This document shows, piece after piece, positions 1 to 7,335 of a stretch of 35,874 bases of DNA. Below the pieces are notes generated by a model. That model made no database searches and was not told the DNA's origin. It worked only from the letters and a program-made list of their open reading frames with translations. Position numbers and translations under genes: made by a program. The stretch's first letter is position 1; the number at the start of each line of letters is the position of its first letter. Origin of the DNA: an uncultured Clostridia bacterium (lineage in GTDB: Bacteria; Bacillota; Clostridia; TANB77; CAG-508); the NCBI GenBank assembly GCA_947631025.1, contig CANRKA010000010.1, forward strand, positions 1 to 35,874. Direction: 5' to 3'.

Positions 1-63
1 AAAGAATTAGAAATCATTTCAAAACTTTATTTAAATGAAAAATTAGAAAGAGAATATAAATAA
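1..63 (+). CDS. 3' end of an upstream gene (partial)
   Basis: Frame 1 is open from the first base and ends with TAA at 61-63, giving a lysine- and glutamate-rich 20-residue tail (KELEIISKLY...REYK). A terminator hairpin begins right after the stop, which supports a real gene end. Too little is present to assign a family. Confidence 0.6.
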   Translation, partial: KELEIISKLYLNEKLEREYK

Positions 64-93
64 AAAAAGAAAGTATGGAGACTTTCTTTTTTT
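64..93 (+). terminator. intrinsic terminator after the partial gene
   Basis: The 11-bp stem AAAAAGAAAGT / ACTTTCTTTTT (64-74 and 81-91) has a 6-nt loop and a T-run. It directly follows the stop codon at 61-63 and separates the upstream gene from the RNase J promoter. Confidence 0.75.
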
Positions 94-148
94 ATTTGTA
101 ATATTAAATATAATATAAATGGAATTTCCAAAAAATACCAATTAATAT

Positions 149-177
149 TTGACAAAAACATAAAAAAGTTATATAAT
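149..177 (+). promoter_or_regulatory. consensus sigma-A promoter for the RNase J transcript
   Basis: TTGACA at 149-154 and TATAAT at 172-177 with a 17-bp spacer: both hexamers match consensus exactly. Transcription would begin near 184, leaving about 350 nt of untranslated leader before the RNase J start at 537. Confidence 0.85.
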
Positions 178-183
178 AGTCAG

Positions 184-536
184 CAGTTATTATCTTAGGT
201 GTGTTTAAGATAAAGTAAGAGATTTAAGTTTTATGTATATAAAAAATTTAAAGAGATATAATAAAAGAGATTGATTCGGAAATTATAATGAGATTTTAGG
301 TTATACAATTAAGCGGTGTAAATTGTATAAAATATTTTAATGCTAGAAAGATTTAGATTATTATTGTTTATGTACGGAAAATTTATTTAAACAATAAAAT
401 AATTAAAAAATTTTTATTTAGAGTATTGTAGAAATTAAAAATTGCAGTGGTTCGTTAATATATAAACATATATTTTTTATTATATGCTTTTTCTCTATAC
501 ATAGAATTTAATCATAAAAAAAGAGGAGAGATAAAA
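184..536 (+). promoter_or_regulatory. long structured 5' leader of RNase J
   Basis: No open reading frame of note lies in these ~350 nt. Three perfect hairpins are visible: TTATCTTA/TAAGATAA (190-197 and 206-213), TTATACAATT/AATTGTATAA (301-310 and 321-330, 10-nt loop holding CGGT) and TTATTGTTT/AAACAATAA (361-369 and 389-397, 19-nt loop holding CGGA). A strong SD (AGAGGAGAG) precedes the start. I recognise no known riboswitch, T-box, 6S or tmRNA signature. A structured leader on a ribonuclease gene suggests autoregulation by mRNA decay, as is known for E. coli RNase E; that is inference. Confidence 0.5.
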
Positions 537-2438
537 ATGGAAAAAGATGTAAAAGCGGCAAATGTTGAAAATAAAGAAAGAAATCAAAAAGCAAGAATAA
601 CAAATTCAAGGAATAGTTCTACTAGAAGACGTATAACTTCTAAAAATCAAACAAAAAAAGAAAATATAAATAATGTAGCAAAAGAGGGAAATATAGAAGA
701 AACATCAAAAATAACTAGAAGACAGACTGAAACTACAACAAGAAGAAAAACTAAAAATCCAAATAAAGATTTTGCATTTAAAAAAGAAAAAATTAAAATT
801 ATACCTTTAGGTGGTTTGCACGAAATAGGAAAAAATATTACAGTATTTGAATATGGAGAAGATATAGTTTTAGTAGATGCTGGACTTGCTTTTCCAGATG
901 ATGATATGCTCGGTGTAGATTTAGTTATACCAGATATGACATATTTAGAAAGAAACAAAGAAAAAATAAAAGGATTAGTAATAACACATGGTCACGAAGA
1001 CCATATAGGTTCTGTACCTTATTTATTAAAAAAAGTAAATATACCAGTTTATGCAACAAAGCTTGCAGCAGGATTAATAAGAAATAAATTGGAAGAACAC
1101 AAATTATTACGTTCTACAAAACTAAAAGAAGTAAAACAAGGACAGACAATTACTTTAGGAAAATTTAAAATAGAATTTATTAGAAGTTGCCATAGTATAC
1201 CAGACTCTGTAATGCTTGCAATTACAACACCAGCAGGAACTATACTTCATACAGGTGATTTTAAGTTGGATTTTACACCAATAGATGAGCAACAAATGGA
1301 TTTAGGACGTATTGCCGAGCTTGGAAACAAAGGAATATTGGCACTTATGTCTGATAGCACAAACTCAGAAAGAAAAGGTTATACAATGTCTGAAAGTACA
1401 GTTGGAGAAGTATTTGAAAGATTATTCCAGAACTGTACAAAAAGAATAGTTGTTGCAACATTTGCATCAAATGTACACAGAGTACAACAAATAGTAAACT
1501 CGGCAGTAGAAAATAAAAGAAAAATTGCTGTATGTGGTAGAAGTATGATAAATATGATAGAAACAGCAAGAGAATTAGGATATATTAAATGTCCAGACAA
1601 CGTTTTTATAGACATAGATATGATTAAAAATTATACAGATGATCAATTAGTAATTATAACAACAGGAAGCCAGGGTGAACCAATGTCTGCCTTAACAAGG
1701 ATGGCAGCTGGAGAACATCGAAAAGTAGAAATAACTCCAAATGACTTAGTTATAATTTCAGCAACAGCAATACCAGGAAATGAAAAATTTGTATCAAAAG
1801 TAATAGATGATTTAATGCAGATAGGAGCAGAAGTTGTATATAGCTCTTTAGCAGATGTACACGTTTCAGGTCATGCTTGCCAAGAAGAACAAAAACTAAT
1901 TTTGGCATTAGCAAAACCAAAATACTTTATACCAGTGCATGGAGAATATAGACAATTAATAGCGCATAGTGAAACAGCAAAAACAATGGGAGTAAAAAAT
2001 GAAAATATATTCTTATTAAATAATGGTAGAGTATTAGAGCTAAGTGAAGATGAAGCAAAATTTACAGGAACTGTTCCATCAGGAAGAATATTAGTAGATG
2101 GATTAGGTGTTGGAGATGTTGGAAATATTGTTTTAAGAGACAGACAACATTTATCACAAGACGGTTTAATAATTGTTGTAATGACAATGGATTCTAGTAC
2201 AGGAAGTATAATAGCAGGTCCAGATGTAATTTCTAGAGGATTTGTATATGTAAGAGAATCTGAAAACTTAATGGAAGATGTAAAATATGTAGTAAGGCAA
2301 GAAGTTGCAAAATGCGAAGAAAGACATATAACAGACTGGTCAACAATAAAATCAACTGTAAAAGAAAATTTAAGAGAATATATATTCCAAAAAACAAAAA
2401 GAAATCCAATGATATTACCTATTATTATGGATATATAA
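537..2438 (+). CDS. rnj: ribonuclease J
   Basis: A 633-aa beta-CASP metallo-beta-lactamase ribonuclease, expected to carry out 5'-3' exonuclease and endonuclease steps of mRNA decay and rRNA maturation in the cytoplasm. The zinc motif THGHEDHIG lies around residues 148-156. Further family signatures are HTGDFKLD, the 'MSDSTNSERKGYT' block, GSQGEPMSAL and the VHVSGH motif with a following PVHGEY. Typical RNase J is about 550-560 aa; the excess is an N-terminal tail of about 80 residues, rich in Lys, Arg, Asn and Thr, before the conserved 'KIIPLGGLHEIGKN' start of the fold. The tail is probably disordered and could bind RNA or ribosomes. The ATG is set by the strong SD at about 520-528. It has its own promoter and terminator, so it appears to be monocistronic. 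Confidence 0.95.
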   Translation: MEKDVKAANVENKERNQKARITNSRNSSTRRRITSKNQTKKENINNVAKEGNIEETSKITRRQTETTTRRKTKNPNKDFAFKKEKIKIIPLGGLHEIGKNITVFEYGEDIVLVDAGLAFPDDDMLGVDLVIPDMTYLERNKEKIKGLVITHGHEDHIGSVPYLLKKVNIPVYATKLAAGLIRNKLEEHKLLRSTKLKEVKQGQTITLGKFKIEFIRSCHSIPDSVMLAITTPAGTILHTGDFKLDFTPIDEQQMDLGRIAELGNKGILALMSDSTNSERKGYTMSESTVGEVFERLFQNCTKRIVVATFASNVHRVQQIVNSAVENKRKIAVCGRSMINMIETARELGYIKCPDNVFIDIDMIKNYTDDQLVIITTGSQGEPMSALTRMAAGEHRKVEITPNDLVIISATAIPGNEKFVSKVIDDLMQIGAEVVYSSLADVHVSGHACQEEQKLILALAKPKYFIPVHGEYRQLIAHSETAKTMGVKNENIFLLNNGRVLELSEDEAKFTGTVPSGRILVDGLGVGDVGNIVLRDRQHLSQDGLIIVVMTMDSSTGSIIAGPDVISRGFVYVRESENLMEDVKYVVRQEVAKCEERHITDWSTIKSTVKENLREYIFQKTKRNPMILPIIMDI

Positions 2439-2452
2439 ACAAATAAGTAAAT

Positions 2453-2485
2453 AAAATTGGGTCGGCTAAAATCGACCCAATTTTT
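2453..2485 (+). terminator. intrinsic terminator after rnj
   Basis: The 11-bp GC-containing stem AAATTGGGTCG / CGACCCAATTT (2454-2464 and 2473-2483) has an 8-nt loop and a T-run, 15 nt past the rnj stop. Confidence 0.9.
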
Positions 2486-2521
2486 AGTGCCAATATTTAA
2501 TATAATTCAATAGAATTGTTA

Positions 2522-2550
2522 TTGTAAATATAAAAAAAATTTGTTATAAT
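2522..2550 (+). promoter_or_regulatory. promoter of gltX
   Basis: TTGTAA (2522-2527), a 17-bp spacer, and TATAAT (2545-2550) with an extended -10 TG at 2542-2543. The gltX SD (AAGGAG, about 2575-2580) and ATG follow within 40 nt. Confidence 0.75.
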
Positions 2551-2586
2551 ATGCAAGAAAATAAAAAGAAAATTAAGGAGAAGAAA

Positions 2587-4235
2587 ATGAATTATAAAGA
2601 TTTAGCAGATTTAATATTTCCAAATGCGAAAGAAATAAAATATTATGAGGAAAAGTACCCAGAAAGAGATTTAAAAGAGCGGAGCAGTTGTTTCAAGATT
2701 TGCACCAAGTCCAACAGGATTCGTACATATTGGTGGGATTTATCAAAGCCTAATTGCAAGAAAGCTTTCAAGCCAAACACGGTGGAGTATTTTTTTTAAG
2801 AATAGAAGATACAGACCAAAAAAGAGAAGTTGAAAATGCAGTTACAGGAATAATAGAATCTTTAAAAGATTATGATATAGAATTTGACGAAGGTATGGTA
2901 TCAGAAGATGAAGAAAAAGGGAATTACGGACCATATAAACAAAGTCAAAGAAAAGAAATATATGAAGCTTATGCTAAATATTTAATAGAGCAGGGAAAGG
3001 CATATCCATGTTTTTGTTCTCCAGAAGAAGTAGAAGAGATAAGAGCAAAACAAGAAGCGGCTAAAATAAGACCAGGCTATTATGGTGTATGGGCAAAATA
3101 TAGAAACTTTCCAATAGAAGAATCTATACAAAAAATAAAAAATGGAGAAAGCTATATAATAAGATTTAAATCACCAGGTAGAGAAGATAGAAAAATTAAG
3201 CATAAAGATAAAATAAAAGGAAATGTAGAATTTCCAGAAAATGACCAAGATATAGTAATAATAAAAGCAGATGGACTACCAACATACCATTTTGCACATG
3301 TTGTTGACGACCATTTAATGAGAACAAATTTAGTAATTCGTGGAGACGAATGGTTATCATCTGTTCCACTTCATTTACAATTATTTCAAGAGATGGGATT
3401 TAAAGCTCCTAAATATGCACATATTGCACCAGTTATGAAAAATGATAATGGAAATAAACGTAAATTAAGTAAAAGAAAAGATGCAGAAGCTGCTGTAAGT
3501 TATTATACTAAACTAGGAATTCCAAAAGAAGCGGTAAAAGAATACTTACTTAATATTGCAAACTCAAGTTTTGAAAACTGGAGAAGAGCAAATAAAGAAA
3601 AAGACATAAGTGAATTTGAATTACAACTAAATAAAATGAGTGTAAGTGGAGCTCTTTTTGATATGGTAAAACTTTTAGATGTATCTAAAATTGTTATATC
3701 TGGTTTTACAGCAGAAAAAGTATATGAAGAAAGCATAAAATGGGCTAAAAAATATGATAAAGAGCTAGAAAAATTAATGCAAGATAAAGAATATACTTTA
3801 AAAGTGTTAGGAATAGAAAGAGGAAACAAAAAGCCAAGAAAAGATATAGCAAAATGGGAAGATGTAAAGTATGAAATAGAGTATATGTATGATGAAGTTT
3901 TCTTTTCTAAAAAGCAAGAATATGATTGGCAGGTAATAAATGACAAAGAAAAAATAAAAGAAATACTACAAGAATATTTAAATGTATATAATGAAAAACA
4001 TGAAAAACAAGAATGGTTTGATACTATAAAAGAACTTGCAGGAAAATTAGGATATGCAAAAGAAGTAAAAGAATATAAAGAAAATCCAAATAATTATCCA
4101 GGACATGTAGGAGATGTAAGTACAGTATTAAGAATAGCTTTAACAGGAAGAACAAACACACCAGATATGTATGAAATAATGCAAATATTAGGAAAAGAAA
4201 AAATGGCTAAAAGATTTAATCTAATTTTAAATTAA
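2587..4235 (+). CDS. gltX: glutamyl-tRNA synthetase, read through two +1 CGG sites
   Basis: Class I GluRS that charges tRNA-Glu (and, in many Clostridia, tRNA-Gln before amidation). The protein is intact only if two single-base shifts are allowed. ATG 2587 (SD AAGGAG) reads [11 protein letters not shown]...DLKE to CGG at 2680-2682; skipping C2680 gives [19 protein letters not shown], the class I HIGH region. A second in-frame CGG at 2780-2782 must be passed the same way to reach [15 protein letters not shown]. The rest is continuous to 4235, with KLSKRKD (KMSKS motif) near residue 291. The reconstructed protein is 548 aa, normal for the ~550-aa clostridial type with an N-terminal extension. 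In the zero frame, translation would stop at 2799. Both breaks lie before a glycine and outside any homopolymer. Either the sites are recoded in translation, or the sequence has two insertion errors, or this copy is dead. Confidence 0.85.
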
Positions 4236-4250
4236 TATTGAAAATGTAGT

Positions 4251-4269
4251 GGCAGGCTTTATTCCTGCC
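4251..4269 (+). terminator. weak hairpin between gltX and the patatin gene
   Basis: The stem GGCAGG / CCTGCC has a 7-nt loop and lies 15 nt after the gltX stop. There is no T-run, so it may be a weak terminator or an mRNA end-stabilising structure. Confidence 0.4.
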
Positions 4270-4301
4270 CATTTAAACATATAACAAAAGGAGAAGATTA
4301 T

Positions 4302-5465
4302 ATGGAAAAAGAATTTGGTTTGGTTTTAGCAGGTGGAGGTACAAAAGGAGCATATGAAGTAGGAGTATGGAAAGCTTTGCAAGAATTAAAAATAAATATA
4401 AAAGCAATAACTGGAGCATCTATTGGAGCATTAAATGCAGCATTAATTTTACAAAATGATTTTGAAAAAATGGTAGATTTATATAAAAATATTGAAATAG
4501 GTAATATTCTTACACTTAAAAGAGAAATAGATACAAATAAAAATATATTCAATATAAAAAATTTAGGAAAGCTTGCTGCAGAGTATATTGAAAATGGTGG
4601 ATTAGAAAATAATGCATTAAGAGAAACTATAAATAAATATGTAGATATTGAAAAAATATATAGTTCTCCAATAGATTTTGGATTAGTTACATATTCTAAA
4701 AATGGAGAATCTAAGCAATTACTAAAAAAAGATATTCCTAAAGATAAAATGGTAGAATATCTACTTGCAACAGCTTGCTTTCCTATATTTAAAGCACAAA
4801 AAATTGATGATATAAATTACTATGATGGTGGTTTATGTGATAATATTCCTATAAATTTGCTTATAAAAAATAATTATAAAAATATAATTGTAGTTGATGT
4901 AACGGGTATAGGTTTTAAAAGAAAAAATATAGATAAAAATGTTTATATAAAAATGATTAGAAGCGACGAAGATTTAGGAGGTAGTTTTGAGTTTAATCAT
5001 GAAAGAATAGAAAAGAATATGAAATTAGGCTATTTAGATACCTTAAAAGCTTTTAATAGTGTGCAGGGACATATATATTATTTTAAGTCTAGTGAGTTTA
5101 ATATATTTTTAGAAAACTTTAATTTAAAGACGATATATGGATTAGAAAATGCTGCAAAAATTTATGGAGTAGATAAATACAAAGTTTATACCTATGAAGA
5201 ATTTATAAAAACATTATTAAAAAGGCATAATGAAGCTGAACAAAGATATAATAAAATTAAAGAAAAAATAGAAACTAAGAAAATAATGAAATATTATAAA
5301 GAAATTACTGAAATGATAGATAAGGGTTTAGGAATTTGTTTACTAATGAGCTTAATATTAGAACAACCATCTATTAGAAATTCAAAAATGATAAATAAAT
5401 CATTTTCAAAATACTTAGAAGCAGCAGAAGCTATGATAGAACTAACAAATTATTTTGAAACATAA
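4302..5465 (+). CDS. patatin-like phospholipase
   Basis: A 387-aa patatin-fold serine lipid hydrolase. The catalytic Ser-Asp dyad is visible: oxyanion motif GGGTKG at residues 11-16, nucleophile motif GASIG at 38-42 (Ser40), and DGG at about residue 175 (YYDGGLCDNIP). No signal peptide is seen, so it is likely cytoplasmic or peripheral to the membrane, acting on phospholipids or acyl glycerols. The region beyond residue 270 is charged and helical and has no motif I recognise. The SD AAGGAGA (about 4288-4294) supports the ATG. It may be co-transcribed with gltX, 66 nt upstream, though a weak hairpin lies between them. Confidence 0.85.
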   Translation: MEKEFGLVLAGGGTKGAYEVGVWKALQELKINIKAITGASIGALNAALILQNDFEKMVDLYKNIEIGNILTLKREIDTNKNIFNIKNLGKLAAEYIENGGLENNALRETINKYVDIEKIYSSPIDFGLVTYSKNGESKQLLKKDIPKDKMVEYLLATACFPIFKAQKIDDINYYDGGLCDNIPINLLIKNNYKNIIVVDVTGIGFKRKNIDKNVYIKMIRSDEDLGGSFEFNHERIEKNMKLGYLDTLKAFNSVQGHIYYFKSSEFNIFLENFNLKTIYGLENAAKIYGVDKYKVYTYEEFIKTLLKRHNEAEQRYNKIKEKIETKKIMKYYKEITEMIDKGLGICLLMSLILEQPSIRNSKMINKSFSKYLEAAEAMIELTNYFET

Positions 5466-5505
5466 TATGTAAACTATTTACATATGCCATAAATTATGAT
5501 ATAAT
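5465..5505 (+). promoter_or_regulatory. strong promoter overlapped by a palindromic operator
   Basis: Promoter: TTTACA (5477-5482), a 17-bp spacer, TATAAT (5500-5505) with an extended -10 TG at 5497-5498. A perfect 9-3-9 inverted repeat, ATATGTAAA-CTA-TTTACATAT, spans 5465-5485 and contains the -35 hexamer in its right arm. A dimeric repressor bound there would block RNA polymerase. The repeat also abuts the stop of the patatin gene. Confidence 0.65.
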
Positions 5506-5557
5506 ACATACGATGCTTAGTAAAAAATATTTCTTTTTTTAATAAGGAGGAAAAAAT

Positions 5558-5779
5558 ATGAGTGTAATAGTATGTAATGGTTATCGGATTGAAGTAAGCA
5601 AAGAATTTGACTGTTTGCTAGAGTTAGCCAAATATGACAATGGTAAGAGAACTGTAGTAACTGAAATACCTGTAAATGATGAAAGATTATTAGAGGTTGT
5701 TCTTAATAAATATGCAGGCAGTTGTGATATTTCAGGGGAGGCATTTGAGCTTATAAAAAATGAAATAAGGGTGTCCTAA
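5558..5779 (+). CDS. hypothetical 73-aa protein
   Basis: A small acidic soluble protein (MSVIVCNGYRIEV...ELIKNEIRVS) that I do not recognise. The ATG is preceded by an excellent SD, AAGGAGG at 5544-5550, behind a strong operator-bearing promoter. A terminator overlaps its stop, so it is a one-gene transcript. Codon use is a little different from its neighbours (several GAG, GGG, AGG, GCC), hinting at recent acquisition. It contains the only in-frame CGG in the window (5585-5587, codon 10) that must be read in the zero frame for the full protein. A +1 step there would give a 12-residue peptide ending at TAA 5595-5597. Confidence 0.6.
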   Translation: MSVIVCNGYRIEVSKEFDCLLELAKYDNGKRTVVTEIPVNDERLLEVVLNKYAGSCDISGEAFELIKNEIRVS

Positions 5780-5792
5780 TAGGGCACCCTTT
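5767..5792 (+). terminator. terminator overlapping the end of the 73-aa gene
   Basis: An approximately 11-bp stem, AAGGGTGTCCT / AGGGCACCCTT (5767-5777 and 5781-5791), with one G-T pair and a 3-nt loop. The stop codon (5777-5779) sits in the hairpin. The T-tail is short. Confidence 0.65.
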
Positions 5793-5865
5793 AAAAATAT
5801 ATTTATAACAAAACTAACAATTCTTTCATAATATAGTATAAAGCTATAAAAGGGAGGAATTTTTA

Positions 5866-6547
5866 ATGGCAAGAATACTTATATTTAACAATGATTTAGA
5901 TAGAATGGAAACATATGTAAGAGGTGAAAACGAAGCAATGCCTTATAATACAAATGGAACCTTAAGAGTAAGGGAATTTAGAGGTTCTAGTAAAAGTAAC
6001 ATATTATGGACAACAAAAAGATGTATGCAAAGTTGGAATAGCCAAAGATATATTTATGGAAGACCAATTTTTGTAGGATTTGCATTTAAAAGACCATATG
6101 AACGGTGGTCATGGAAACCAAAGTCAACATTATGCTGGAGTTGCATTTGATGTTGGTCAAAATTTAAGTAGCTCAGGAAGAAGAACATTATGGAATAGTG
6201 CTAATAGTTCTGGAGTGTGGTCATATGTAGAACCAATTAATTTAACACCTTCGTGGGTACATTTTGATAAAAGATTTGGAAGGCCAGCCTGCAGTACAGG
6301 AGGATTTCCAACATTAAGAAGAGGTAGTATAAGTAATTATGTATGTATTGCACAAGATGATTTAAATACTTTAGGATTTAGAACAAATGGATTAGATGGA
6401 ATATTTGGTTCTGCAACAGAAAATGCAGTTAGAAGTTATCAAAGGTCTAGAGGTTTATCTGCAGATGGAATTATTGGTTGCAATACTTGGCGTTCATTAC
6501 AAGAAGCGGTTGTAGGAACAGGTGCAACTAATACAACAATAAATTAA
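5866..6547 (+). CDS. M15-family peptidase with peptidoglycan-binding domain, +1 CGG site
   Basis: Zinc D-Ala-D-Ala peptidase-type protein of 226 aa after one +1 step. ATG 5866 (SD GGGAGG) reads in frame to CGG at 6103-6105. Skipping C6103 joins ...KRPYE to GGHGNQSQHYAGVAFDVG, which carries the M15 SxHxxGxAxD zinc motif (His88, Asp95). A second zinc histidine is in SWVHFD (about His132). Residues ~150-215 form a PG_binding_1 domain (DDLNTLGF...GIFGSATENAVRSYQ...DGIIG). No clear signal peptide is visible, as in phage endolysins or spore-cortex enzymes released by lysis; its substrate could be cell-wall stem peptide. Without the shift the product ends at 6150, before the zinc site. Confidence 0.75.
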
Positions 6548-6590
6548 GTTAGATATAGTTAAATAATATGAAAGATAGAAATTTATAACA

Positions 6591-6625
6591 AAAAATAACT
6601 CTTATATTAATTAAGAGTTATTTTT
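6591..6625. terminator. bidirectional terminator
   Basis: The 14-bp perfect stem AAAAATAACTCTTA / TAAGAGTTATTTTT (6591-6604 and 6612-6625) has a 7-nt loop. It serves the M15 gene on the plus strand and the DUF4116 gene on the minus strand, whose stop codon (6611-6613) lies in the hairpin. Confidence 0.85.
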
Positions 6626-7148
6626 TTCTAATATTTTTTTAATTTCTTCATTTCCCTTAATAGATTCATCCAAAAATTCTAAACAAGACTTATCTTTTTC
6701 AAGTACAAGCTTAGCAATTTCTATATCGCTTCTAAGTCTTTTACTTGCATATTTTATAATAATAGGTTTATTTGTAACAGCAGTTATTACAACATCTTTA
6801 TCATCACGCATGGTTTTATTTGCAAAATATAAAATTTGGCCAGAAACCTTAAGTCCAGCAATTAAAAGCTCTTTATCATTTAATAAATTATCTTTAATAT
6901 AGCAATATGTCCAACCAACTTTAGAAATAGATTCAAAAACAACTTCTCTATCTGATTTTAATCTATCACTTGCAAATTCTAGTGCTTCGGGATTATTTTT
7001 TATAGCTTCCATAACAATTTCTTTATCATCTTTAAATTTTTCATCTGCATAGTCTAATAAACTACCGTTGAATTTGTACAGCGGCTAAAACATAATCTCT
7101 ATTAGTAGAATTTTGTTTCATATCTGTAACTTCTTTTGGCTCTGGCAT
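6611..7148 (-). CDS. DUF4116-like repeat protein, +1 CGG site
   Basis: A soluble protein of 178 aa after one +1 step. ATG at 7148 (SD GGAGG, spacing ~8) reads MPEPKEVTDMKQ...AAVQIQ to CGG at 7067-7065; in the zero frame the next codon is TAG. Skipping the C gives GSLLDYADEKFKDDKEIV and the rest without a break. The body is a chain of short helical repeats built on '(L/Y)xxA(S/N)xxL(K/R)xDxE(I/V)V', typical of DUF4116 repeats, whose function is unknown. This is the only one of the eight CGG sites on the minus strand. Confidence 0.65.
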
Positions 7149-7276
7149 AAAATCAACCTCCATAAAAAATAAACATATCAAAGAAAATTATAAAATATAA
7201 ATGATGGAAATGTCAAATGTTTAAAGGCAAGATGTAAATTCTGTTTTAAAAGAAATATTAAGTAAATTTGGCACAT

Positions 7277-7305
7277 TTGCAAAACAAAAATACATATGAT
7301 ACAAT
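7277..7305 (+). promoter_or_regulatory. promoter of glmU
   Basis: TTGCAA (7277-7282), a 17-bp spacer, TACAAT (7300-7305) with an extended -10 TG at 7297-7298. The glmU ATG is 30 nt downstream. Confidence 0.7.
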
Positions 7306-7335
7306 AGCAAATATTTTAGGGAAGGATTGGTTGCA

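Noticed and set aside
184..536. RNase J leader as a T-box, riboswitch, 6S RNA or tmRNA
   Set aside because: No T-box GGTGG sequence, no aptamer core I recognise, no tmRNA tRNA-like end; kept only as an unidentified structured leader.
2680..2783. gltX as an ordinary pseudogene
   Set aside because: Both breaks follow the same CGGN-to-Gly pattern seen in six other genes, and no other lesion is present; kept as a recoded gene with the artefact alternative stated.
2551..2799. Separate 82-aa ORF before gltX
   Set aside because: It contains the true GluRS N-terminus (from 2587) and then runs out of frame after CGG at 2680; it is not a gene of its own.
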